NCBI RefSeq assembly: GCF_946885885.1
Contig: NZ_CAMPHN010000239.1
Span: 1-5,984, forward strand
Length of the DNA stretch: 5,984 bases
Reading direction: 5' to 3'
Source: an uncultured Pseudomonas sp.
GTDB taxonomy: Bacteria; Pseudomonadota; Gammaproteobacteria; Pseudomonadales; Pseudomonadaceae
Of this stretch, positions 1-5,168 are shown one piece after another. The translations under genes and the position numbers were made by a program. The stretch's first letter is position 1, and each line of letters starts with the position of its first letter. Below the pieces are notes generated by a model. The model saw nothing but the letters and a program-made list of their open reading frames with translations. It did no database searches and was not told where the DNA came from.

Positions 1-188
1 TGGGACGGGCTGAGCAAGCCGGAGATGATATTGAGCAAGGTCGACTTGCCGCAGCCGGACGGGCCGAGCAAGGCATAAGCGCCGCCCTGCTCCCAGACAT
101 GGTTCATCTCGCGGATCGCATAATCCGCGGCGCTCTTGGGCTCGCGGCTGTAGCTGTGGGCCAGGTTGTGCAGGCGTATCTCGGCCAT
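1..188 (-). CDS. ABC transporter ATP-binding protein, GlpT-like (partial, N-terminal 62 codons)
   Basis: This is the N-terminal part of a cytoplasmic ABC ATPase that would power sugar- or polyol-type uptake; the rest lies beyond the left edge. The visible protein begins MAEIRLHNLAHSY and contains the core YALLGPSGCGKSTLLNIISG, a complete Walker A motif (GPSGCGKS), about residues 42-50. The short insert before Walker A and the DYAIREMNHVW segment resemble what I recall of GlpT, the second ATPase of the rhizobial glycerol ABC transporter. The start is well supported: GAGGAG lies 6 nt upstream (200-195) inside the end of the preceding gene. The start codon overlaps the preceding TAA stop (TAATG), a classic translational-coupling arrangement. 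Together the two ATPases probably form a heterodimer, with this one the catalytically normal partner. The GlpT assignment is by family resemblance; substrate is unproven. Confidence 0.88.
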   Translation of the reverse strand, partial: MAEIRLHNLAHSYSREPKSAADYAIREMNHVWEQGGAYALLGPSGCGKSTLLNIISGLLSPS

Positions 189-1282
189 TAGGCGCTCCTC
201 GCTAAACGGCGGCTCGGCGCCTGGATCAATTGCTGATCGGCATCGAAAACGAACAGCTTGTGCGTCGGGATATAAATGAGGATCGAAGTATCCACGTCGT
301 ACTCGTGCACGCCCGGCAGGTGCAGCACCAGCACGAACTGTTCGTTGCGCACGTGCAGGAAGGTTTCCGAGCCGCTGATCTCCGCCAACTCGACCGTCAC
401 CGCCAACTCCAGGTCATCGTCATTGGACGGCACCAGCCCAATGTGGCTGGGGCGCACGCCGAAGCGGTATTCGCCCTCGGCGATATTCTTCAAATCGGTG
501 TTCAGCGGGAAATGCACGGCATCGGCAAAACTGACTTCGGTGCCGCTGATGCGTCCCGGCATCAGGTTGATCGCCGGCTCGGAAAACAGCTCGGCGGCCA
601 ATACCCGCTGCGGCTGGTGATAGACCTCGGCGGTCTTGCCGCTTTGCACCACGCGCCCCTCATGCAGGATGGTGGTGGTGCCGCCCAGCGCCAGGGCCTC
701 GTTGGGTTCGGTGGTGGCATAGATGGCGATGGTATGGCGGGCCTGGAACAGCTCGCGCATTTCCTGGCGCAGCTCTTCGCGCAGCTTGTAATCGAGGTTG
801 ACCAGCGGCTCGTCGAACAGGATCAGCGAAGCGTCCTTGACCAGTGCGCGGGCCATCGCCGTGCGCTGCTGTTGGCCGCCCGACAACTCCAATGGGTAGC
901 GCTTGAGCAAGCCTTCGATGCGCAGCATTTTCGCCGTGGCATGCACCTTTTCGAGAATCTCGGCGTTGCCGACGCCGGCCTGACGCAGGGGCGAGGCGAT
1001 ATTCTCGAATACCGTCAGCGTCGGGTAATTGATGAACTGTTGATAGACCATCGAGACGTTGCGCTGACGCACCGGCACCGCGGTCATGTCCGCGCCGTTC
1101 ATCAGGATGCGCCCGCTGCTCGGTTTATCCAGCCCGGCCATCAAGCGCATCAGGCTGGTCTTGCCGGAGAGGGTGCGACCGAGCAGGACATTGAAGGAAC
1201 CGGGTTCGAAACTCAGACAGGCATCGTCGATGTGCACCTGGTTATCGACGATACGCGTGACATGCTCAAGCGTAAGTGACAT
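188..1282 (-). CDS. ABC transporter ATP-binding protein, GlpS-like, with altered H-loop
   Basis: A full-length 364-aa cytoplasmic ABC ATPase of the MalK/UgpC size class: a nucleotide-binding domain (about 1-230) and a C-terminal TOBE-like domain (about 235-350). Visible motifs are Walker A GRTLSGKT (35-42), Q-loop YQQF (80-83), signature LSGGQQQR (133-140) and Walker B ILFDEP (154-159). The H-loop, normally a VTHD-type sequence, reads YATTEP, with Thr191 where the switch histidine should be. As I recall, the GlpS subunit of rhizobial glycerol transporters shares this and the TLSGKT-type Walker A. It is first in a leftward operon, with the GlpT-like ATPase overlapping its stop. The start has AGGA 6 nt upstream (1292-1289). 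It is preceded by a -24/-12 promoter, so expression should depend on sigma-54. Glycerol or a related polyol is the likely substrate class by homology only. Confidence 0.9.
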   Translation of the reverse strand: MSLTLEHVTRIVDNQVHIDDACLSFEPGSFNVLLGRTLSGKTSLMRLMAGLDKPSSGRILMNGADMTAVPVRQRNVSMVYQQFINYPTLTVFENIASPLRQAGVGNAEILEKVHATAKMLRIEGLLKRYPLELSGGQQQRTAMARALVKDASLILFDEPLVNLDYKLREELRQEMRELFQARHTIAIYATTEPNEALALGGTTTILHEGRVVQSGKTAEVYHQPQRVLAAELFSEPAINLMPGRISGTEVSFADAVHFPLNTDLKNIAEGEYRFGVRPSHIGLVPSNDDDLELAVTVELAEISGSETFLHVRNEQFVLVLHLPGVHEYDVDTSILIYIPTHKLFVFDADQQLIQAPSRRLARSA

Positions 1283-1330
1283 GGGCCGTCCTATTTTCTT
1301 GTTATGTGCATTCTTCTGCCCAGTGATAAG

Positions 1331-1345
1331 GCGAGTTTCGTGCCA
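1331..1345 (-). promoter_or_regulatory. Sigma-54 (-24/-12) promoter of the ABC transporter operon
   Basis: On the minus strand this reads TGGCACG-AAAC-TCGC. The consensus is TGGCACG-N4-TTGC, so the -24 box is perfect and the -12 box has one mismatch. The invariant GG (1344-1343) and GC (1332-1331) have exactly the required spacing. Transcription would start around 1320, giving a leader of about 38 nt before the GlpS-like start at 1282. The divergent gene encodes a sigma-54 activator, which supports the call. Confidence 0.82.
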
Positions 1346-1363
1346 GACGCCGACAAATCAACA

Positions 1364-1376
1364 TAAATGATTGATT
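1364..1376 (-). promoter_or_regulatory. Putative IHF binding site
   Basis: The minus strand reads AATCAATCATTTA, an exact match to the IHF consensus WATCAANNNNTTR. It sits in an AT-rich stretch (about 1353-1440) between the -24/-12 promoter and the upstream TGAACA array. This is where IHF is expected to bend DNA so that a bound activator reaches RNA polymerase-sigma54. The consensus is short and AT-rich DNA gives chance matches, so position is the main support. Confidence 0.6.
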
Positions 1377-1420
1377 TATATCGAATTAGTCAAAAATCAT
1401 AGAATATGCAATTTTCGAAA

Positions 1421-1481
1421 ATGAACAATTTTGAACAGTTCAATGTGAACAATTGAACACCCCAGGCGTTGACATTGAACA
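1421..1481. promoter_or_regulatory. Putative upstream activator sites: five TGAACA boxes
   Basis: TGAACA occurs five times in 61 bp, starting at 1422, 1432, 1446, 1454 and 1476. Three are the heptamer TTGAACA (1431, 1453, 1475), spaced exactly 22 bp apart; the last two share the decamer ATTGAACACC. An inverted copy lies at 1438-1442, making the near-perfect palindrome TTGAACAGTTCAA (1431-1443) and GTTCA-N3-TGAAC (1438-1450). The array begins about 77 bp upstream of the -24 box, the usual distance for sigma-54 activator sites. It lies beside the activator gene, so that activator is the likely ligand. Binding itself is inferred. Confidence 0.6.
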
Positions 1482-1497
1482 CCTATGCGCGACACTG
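1469..1497 (+). promoter_or_regulatory. Possible sigma-70 promoter of the activator gene
   Basis: A perfect -35 hexamer TTGACA lies at 1469-1474. At 16-17 bp spacing there is only a poor -10 (GACACT or ACACTG, 1491-1497). The -35 box directly abuts the last TGAACA box (1476-1481), so a protein bound there would probably block this promoter and autoregulate the activator. The poor -10 keeps the call weak. Confidence 0.25.
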
Positions 1498-1556
1498 GAG
1501 CCTCGCCGGCGCAGACCGGGACCCGATAACAACAAGCACACAGCGAGCCCTTCGTC

Positions 1557-3413
1557 ATGGCTGAACAAGCCCCTACGCTGCCCCACGAGACCATCATTCA
1601 AGACTCCTGGTCGCGTTGCCGGGATTTCGGCCTGACCCACCAGAGCACGCCGATTTTTACCCGCCCGAGCCCCGGCGAAGTTTCCGCCCTGCTGGACAAC
1701 CAGCACGCCCTGGTGCAAACCACGCACAAGGAAGTGTTGCCCTACTACGGCAACATCCTCGCCAACTCCAACTGCCTGATCATGCTCGCCGACAACCAGG
1801 GGCAGGTCCTGCAATCCTGGGGCGATCAACGCTTTATCGATCCCAGTCGCGCGCCGGGTTTCGTCACCGGCGCCAGCTGGCAGGAACGCTATACCGGCAC
1901 CAATGCGATCGGCACCGCGCTGAGCTGCGGCCAGGCCGTGCATATCCAGCACGACGAACATTTCCTCAAGTTCAACCGTTTCATGACCGGTTCCGCTTCG
2001 CCGATCTTCGACGAGCAGCGGCAGATGATTGCGGTGCTGGATGTCTCCAGCGACAGCTACCTGCCGCCCGCGCATACCCTCGGCATGGTCAAGATGATGA
2101 GCCAGTCGGTGGAAAACCGGCTGATCCTCAATCTATTCCAGCAGCGCTATTTCCAACTGACGTTCAACACCAGCCTGAACAACCTCGACAGCCCCTGGGC
2201 CGGTCTGCTGATTTTCGACGAGCAGGGCCAGGTGGTTTCCGCCAACCGCCGGGCCGACAGCCTGCTCGGTGTCGGTCTGGCCCGGGTCAACATCGAAAGC
2301 CTGTTCGACGTACCACTGCGGCAACTGCTCAACCAGCCCGAAGCCCTGCCCTTCAACCTGCGCGCCGGCGGACGTTTCCGCTTCCACGCCCAGGTCAGGC
2401 GCCCGCATCAGCCCGCGCCGATCCAGGCCCGGGATTTCCGCCCGGCGGCCAAGCCCGAAGAACGCGACGACGGTTTTACCTTGGCCTCGATCAACCTCGG
2501 CGATCCACGCGTCGACAAAGCCGTGCGTCAGGCCGAGCGCTTGCTGGAAAAGGACATCCCGATCCTGGTGCACGGCGAAACCGGAGTCGGCAAGGAGGTG
2601 TTCGTCAAAGCCCTGCACCGTGCCAGCTCTCGCGCCAAGCAGGCGCTGATCGCGGTCAACTGCGCGGCCATTCCCGCCGAACTGGTGGAGTCCGAACTCT
2701 TCGGTTACGAGAAAGGCGCCTTCACCGGCGCCAACCAGAAAGGCAGCGTCGGCCTGATCCGCAAGGCCCACAAAGGCACGCTGTTCCTCGACGAGATCGG
2801 CGATATGCCGCTGCGGGTGCAGGCCCGGCTGTTGCGCGTTTTGCAGGAGCGTTGCGTGCAGCCGCTGGGCAGCAGCGAGCTGTTTCCGGTGGATATCCGC
2901 CTGATCTCCGCCACTAACCGCTCGTTGCGCCAGGACGTCGATGCCGGCCTGTTTCGCCAGGACCTCTACTACCGCATCAGCGGCCTCAACCTGGAGCTGC
3001 CGCCGCTGCGCGAACGCACCGACAAAGCCGCAATGGTGCAACGCATCTGGGATTACCACCGCGAACCCCAGCAATGGGCGGCGCCCAGCGCCGAAGTGAT
3101 GGCACTATTCGAACGCCACCCCTGGCCGGGCAACCTGCGCCAACTCAGCAGCGTGCTGCAGATCGCCCTGGCCATGGCCGACGACCAGCCGATTCGTCCG
3201 GAACACTTACCGGACGATTTTTTTGCGGATTTGCAGCAAGCGAATGGCGGCAGCGCCCAACGCAACGAACCACTCGTGGAACAACAGCAGGCCATCGACC
3301 TGGGTGCGCAGTTCGAGGCCTGCGGGGGGAATGTCTCGTCACTGGCGAAGCGGCTGGGAGTGAGCCGCAACACCCTTTATAAGCGGCTGCGCGAGCAAGG
3401 CCTGAGGGAATAG
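1557..3413 (+). CDS. Sigma-54-dependent Fis-family activator, AcoR type
   Basis: A 618-aa bacterial enhancer-binding protein that should activate RNA polymerase-sigma54. The N-terminal part has a GAF-like sensor (about 60-190) and a PAS-like segment (about 205-290, around [20 protein letters not shown]). There is no receiver domain, so it probably senses a ligand directly. The central AAA+ domain (about 315-545) has Walker A GETGVGKE (340-347), the sigma-54 contact loop GAFTGA (387-392) and Walker B GTLFLDE (407-413), all intact. The C-terminus is a Fis-type helix-turn-helix (about 588-616, [19 protein letters not shown]). An in-frame TAA at 1527 excludes an upstream start. No strong Shine-Dalgarno precedes the ATG, suggesting weak translation. 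It resembles AcoR, the acetoin catabolism activator, in layout, but no acetoin genes are visible. Divergence from a sigma-54 transporter operon points to that operon as its target. Confidence 0.92.
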   Translation: MAEQAPTLPHETIIQDSWSRCRDFGLTHQSTPIFTRPSPGEVSALLDNQHALVQTTHKEVLPYYGNILANSNCLIMLADNQGQVLQSWGDQRFIDPSRAPGFVTGASWQERYTGTNAIGTALSCGQAVHIQHDEHFLKFNRFMTGSASPIFDEQRQMIAVLDVSSDSYLPPAHTLGMVKMMSQSVENRLILNLFQQRYFQLTFNTSLNNLDSPWAGLLIFDEQGQVVSANRRADSLLGVGLARVNIESLFDVPLRQLLNQPEALPFNLRAGGRFRFHAQVRRPHQPAPIQARDFRPAAKPEERDDGFTLASINLGDPRVDKAVRQAERLLEKDIPILVHGETGVGKEVFVKALHRASSRAKQALIAVNCAAIPAELVESELFGYEKGAFTGANQKGSVGLIRKAHKGTLFLDEIGDMPLRVQARLLRVLQERCVQPLGSSELFPVDIRLISATNRSLRQDVDAGLFRQDLYYRISGLNLELPPLRERTDKAAMVQRIWDYHREPQQWAAPSAEVMALFERHPWPGNLRQLSSVLQIALAMADDQPIRPEHLPDDFFADLQQANGGSAQRNEPLVEQQQAIDLGAQFEACGGNVSSLAKRLGVSRNTLYKRLREQGLRE

Positions 3414-3432
3414 ATGAGCAGCGGAAGGCGAA

Positions 3433-4221
3433 TCAGCCCTTACATAACCCGCCCTTGAGCAAACGCAAATACCCCGGATTCACCGAGAGGCTGTTGTGGC
3501 CAACGGCCGGAATGATTTCGAGCGCGGCCACGCCGTCGGCAAAACGGCTGTAGAGCGCCTCGGTACTGGAGCGCGGGATGACCTGATCGGCAGCGGCGGC
3601 GATCAGCAAGGTCGGCGCAGTGACATGGGGGGCGTATCGCCAGGATTCGAATTTGTCCTGCAACATCCACTTTATCGGCGCGAAAGGGAATTGGCTCATC
3701 GCCAGCTCTTCGATGCTGTTATAGGGCGTGACCAGAACCAAACGGGCCACAGGCCGCTGGGTGGCCAGGCGGATGGCGATGCCGGAGCCCAGGCTGCGCC
3801 CCACCACCGCGGAGCAGGGATGTCGGGCATGGACCCAATCGAACAAGGCCAAAGCATCGCGCTGCAGAGCCTCTTCCGATGGCTCCCCGGCACTGCCGCC
3901 ATAGCCCCGGTAATGCAGGAGATAGAGCGCATGGTCGGCAAAGGCCTGGGAAAACTCGGGAAGATTCTGCGAGACGTCTTCGCCATTACCGCCGAAATAA
4001 ATCAATGCATTCGGCCCCTCGTGGGGCCTGGTCGTCACCAGCAGCTCGGTATCGGAGGCCGGCAGCTTGAGCAGCGTTGCCGGGTCATCGAGCGCACGCG
4101 GTTGCGGGAAGTAGATGAACGAACGCTGGAACACCAGCAAGGCGATGCACAGCAACACATAGAGCAGCACCAACAAGGCCAGTATTGAAATCACTACACG
4201 CGACATTCGCCTGATGCTCAT
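3433..4221 (-). CDS. Membrane-anchored alpha/beta hydrolase
   Basis: A 262-aa serine hydrolase. Residues 9-31 form one strong hydrophobic segment after a basic N-terminus (MSIRRMSR), an uncleaved signal anchor that should put the catalytic domain in the periplasm. The fold is clear: an oxyanion-type GGNGE (77-81), nucleophile elbow GRSLGSG with Ser143, acid Asp212 in AADQVIP, and catalytic His242 in VGHNSL. It resembles BEM46/ABHD13-like and YfhR-like hydrolases, whose substrates are largely unknown; an esterase or thioesterase role is possible. The start has AAGGGAG 5 nt upstream (4233-4227); Met6 is a weaker alternative. It lies 54 bp downstream of the exported 161-aa protein gene on the same strand, so the two are probably one transcript. 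Its stop is 19 bp from the convergent activator gene, with no clear terminator between. Confidence 0.87.
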   Translation of the reverse strand: MSIRRMSRVVISILALLVLLYVLLCIALLVFQRSFIYFPQPRALDDPATLLKLPASDTELLVTTRPHEGPNALIYFGGNGEDVSQNLPEFSQAFADHALYLLHYRGYGGSAGEPSEEALQRDALALFDWVHARHPCSAVVGRSLGSGIAIRLATQRPVARLVLVTPYNSIEELAMSQFPFAPIKWMLQDKFESWRYAPHVTAPTLLIAAAADQVIPRSSTEALYSRFADGVAALEIIPAVGHNSLSVNPGYLRLLKGGLCKG

Positions 4222-4275
4222 TGGAACTCCCTTCGTTAACCCTTTATGCCGAACGTTCTCGGATGCAAGGGGCGC

Positions 4276-4761
4276 TCACTCCCCCGCCATCAGCCAACCG
4301 CCGGCAACGACCCGCCCCCCGTCCAGCGCGATGACCAATTGATCATGCGCACCTCGCCAGTAATACGCCCAAAGTTCGCCGGAGGGCGTGCCTTGCCATT
4401 CGGTGCGTTCGAGCGTTTGTGCGTATTGCGCCGTCGAGACCGGCCAAATTCGATCAGGCTCGCCCAATAAGGCCCGTACCTGCCGGGCGCTGTAGGCGTC
4501 TCGCAGCATAAGCGCGAGCGATTGCTGCAACAACCGGTGTTTATCGCCCTGCCACTTGTCGACCGCATCGTTCCAAACGCCCCCCTCGAAGTGACCTTTG
4601 ATCTGACGCAGTGCCAGAAATTCCCTGGCCATGCTCTGCGCGGAAGGCTCGATCGCCTCATCGGCGTAACTGTGAGGCAGCGCAAAAAACATGAAAAACA
4701 AAACGTTCACTAATAGAACAAAGCGTTTCGAAAATGCCCCATAACGGTAACAGTCAGACAT
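4276..4761 (-). CDS. Exported protein of unknown function
   Basis: A 161-aa protein I do not recognise. It has a clear signal peptide: basic KR at 12-13, a hydrophobic core (14-29) and a likely signal peptidase I site after SYA (Ala33), giving a mature periplasmic protein of about 128 aa. There is no lipobox cysteine. The C-terminal half has the pattern VRALLGEPDRIW (95-106), then ELWAYYWRG (129-137), then QLVIALDGGRVV (141-152). That order, a helix ending in LGxPD followed by aromatic strands, loosely recalls small SmpA/BamE-like modules; this is only a fold-level guess. AGGA lies 8 nt upstream of the start (4773-4770). It precedes the hydrolase gene in an apparent two-gene operon and is divergent from the carboxypeptidase. 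The N-terminal codons are more AT-rich than neighbouring genes. I see no convincing promoter in front of it. Confidence 0.75.
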   Translation of the reverse strand: MSDCYRYGAFSKRFVLLVNVLFFMFFALPHSYADEAIEPSAQSMAREFLALRQIKGHFEGGVWNDAVDKWQGDKHRLLQQSLALMLRDAYSARQVRALLGEPDRIWPVSTAQYAQTLERTEWQGTPSGELWAYYWRGAHDQLVIALDGGRVVAGGWLMAGE

Positions 4762-4810
4762 ATCTTTATTCCTGATAATGATGGATAAGCAAAACTAAAG
4801 TTAGGGGACA

Positions 4811-4822
4811 TTATTCGAATAA
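4811..4822. repeat. 12-bp perfect palindrome TTATTCGAATAA
   Basis: TTATTCGAATAA is identical to its reverse complement. It lies about 50 bp upstream of the leftward exported-protein start, where an operator could act. Outer arms GACATT (4807-4812) and AATGTC (4841-4846) form a wider inverted pair. AT-rich palindromes occur by chance, and no regulator is identified. Confidence 0.35.
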
Positions 4823-4954
4823 CCGAATCGATAGCGGAACAATGTCGATCTAAGAAAAGTTTATGTCGCACTTCCCTTCAGCCAACCATCGGCACAGCAA
4901 AACGTCTGTTTGAAGGCACTTTGATATCCAACAAAGCATCACCAATTACTGTAT

Positions 4955-4983
4955 TTGACAGACCAAACAAGCGCCTCTACTTT
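4955..4983 (+). promoter_or_regulatory. Candidate sigma-70 promoter
   Basis: A perfect -35 TTGACA (4955-4960) is followed after 17 bp by TACTTT (4978-4983). This keeps the first, second and last bases of TATAAT but misses the middle three. Transcription would start near 4990. The nearest rightward gene starts 180 bp further on, past an intrinsic terminator. Confidence 0.4.
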
Positions 4984-4989
4984 CAAATC

Positions 4990-5039
4990 TCTCTCTGCTT
5001 CTCCAGGCCCACGGCAGTCGCCACAACGCCGTTTTTTTT
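4990..5039 (+). ncRNA. Candidate small RNA or terminated leader
   Basis: If transcription starts near 4990 and stops at the terminator, an RNA of about 50 nt results. Its 5' part is pyrimidine-rich: CT repeats around 4988-4996, then CTTCTCC (4998-5004). The latter is complementary to a purine-rich ribosome binding site such as GGAGAAG. The 3' end is a stem-loop with a U-tail, the usual Hfq-bound small-RNA ending. The 5' end is uncertain and a longer RNA from an upstream start is possible. The alternative is an attenuator leader for the carboxypeptidase gene. I do not recognise it as a named Pseudomonas RNA. Confidence 0.35.
5011..5039 (+). terminator. Rho-independent terminator with no upstream gene on its strand
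   Basis: ACGGC (5011-5015) pairs with GCCGT (5028-5032). After a bulged A, GT (5017-5018) pairs with AC (5026-5027) around a 7-nt loop. Eight T's follow (5032-5039). The T-run makes it directional for + strand transcription. The nearest left-hand gene is on the minus strand and points away, so it cannot end a known coding transcript. Confidence 0.7.
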
Positions 5040-5082
5040 GGAGTTCGGTAGCAGGCGAGAATTTCATTTGTTGCACACAAAA

Positions 5083-5106
5083 GGCTCGCCCCACAAGGGC
5101 GTAGCC
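5083..5106. repeat. GC-rich hairpin
   Basis: GGCTCGCCC (5083-5091) pairs with GGGCG-AGCC (5097-5106) with one bulged T at 5102 and a CACAA loop: nine base pairs, mostly G-C. On the minus strand the stem is followed by TTTTGTGTG, so it might act as a weak leftward terminator. On the plus strand it would be a leader structure. GGCGAG at 5054-5059 could compete for CTCGCC at 5085-5090. Confidence 0.5.
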
Positions 5107-5112
5107 TGGCCC

Positions 5113-5134
5113 GGCGTTCTTCACTCTGAACGCC
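5113..5134. repeat. Inverted repeat GGCGTTC-N8-GAACGCC
   Basis: Two perfect 7-bp arms (5113-5119 and 5128-5134) flank an 8-base centre. It lies 35-56 bp upstream of the carboxypeptidase start. It could be a DNA operator for a dimeric regulator or an RNA stem-loop in the leader. No T-run follows, so it is not a terminator. Confidence 0.5.
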
Positions 5135-5149
5135 TGTCAGGAATAATAT
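5120..5149 (+). promoter_or_regulatory. Weak candidate promoter close to the carboxypeptidase gene
   Basis: TTCACT (5120-5125, 4 of 6 to TTGACA) and TAATAT (5144-5149, 4 of 6 to TATAAT) are 18 bp apart. The start site would fall near 5156, leaving only about 13 nt of leader that still includes the ribosome binding site. The -35 lies inside the inverted repeat at 5113-5134, which would then fit an operator. Confidence 0.25.
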
Positions 5150-5159
5150 CCGTAACAGG
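5133..5159 (+). promoter_or_regulatory. Possible hairpin masking the carboxypeptidase ribosome binding site
   Basis: CCTGT (5133-5137) can pair with ACAGG (5155-5159), with an inner GGA/TCC pairing (5140-5142 with 5149-5151). The 3' arm includes part of the Shine-Dalgarno AGGGA (5157-5161). Its first two bases are also the last two of the inverted repeat at 5113-5134, so the two structures cannot both be complete. The stem is short and interrupted, so this is tentative. Confidence 0.3.
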
Positions 5160-5168
5160 GAACTGGAA

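Larger units (their letters stand above)
4762..5168. other. 407-bp AT-rich divergent intergenic region
   Basis: This gap separates the leftward exported-protein gene from the rightward carboxypeptidase. The left part (4762-4950) holds only a 12-bp palindrome and no believable gene. The right part holds a TTGACA promoter candidate, a strong + strand terminator at 5011-5039 and three inverted repeats before the carboxypeptidase start. Open frames crossing it overlap the terminator and repeats, lack good ribosome binding sites, and are not called as genes. Confidence 0.7.

Noticed and set aside
230..1279. A 349-codon open frame on the plus strand opposite the GlpS-like gene
   Set aside because: It lies wholly antisense to a gene with all ABC motifs, its composition (rich in Gln, His, Arg, Ala) is typical of a GC-rich shadow frame, and it shows no domain.
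1616..2917. A 433-codon plus-strand frame inside the activator gene
   Set aside because: It is a +1/+2 shadow of the activator, dominated by Arg, Pro, Ala and Gln, with no recognisable motif; the activator frame has intact AAA+ and HTH motifs.
2133..3074. A 313-codon minus-strand frame opposite the activator's central domain
   Set aside because: Antisense shadow of a conserved AAA+ domain, with low-complexity content and no own promoter or ribosome binding site.
3414..3432. Possible shared terminator between the convergent activator and hydrolase genes
   Set aside because: Only 19 bp separate the genes and I found no GC-rich stem with a T-run on either strand there.
3496..4188. A 230-codon plus-strand frame opposite the hydrolase
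   Set aside because: The minus-strand frame has a signal anchor and full Ser-Asp-His triad, so the opposite frame is a shadow.
4222..4275. GAACGTTC palindrome in the gap between the exported-protein and hydrolase genes
   Set aside because: Only 8 bp, with a weak flanking stem (CCGA/TCGG) and no T-run; not enough to call a terminator or operator.
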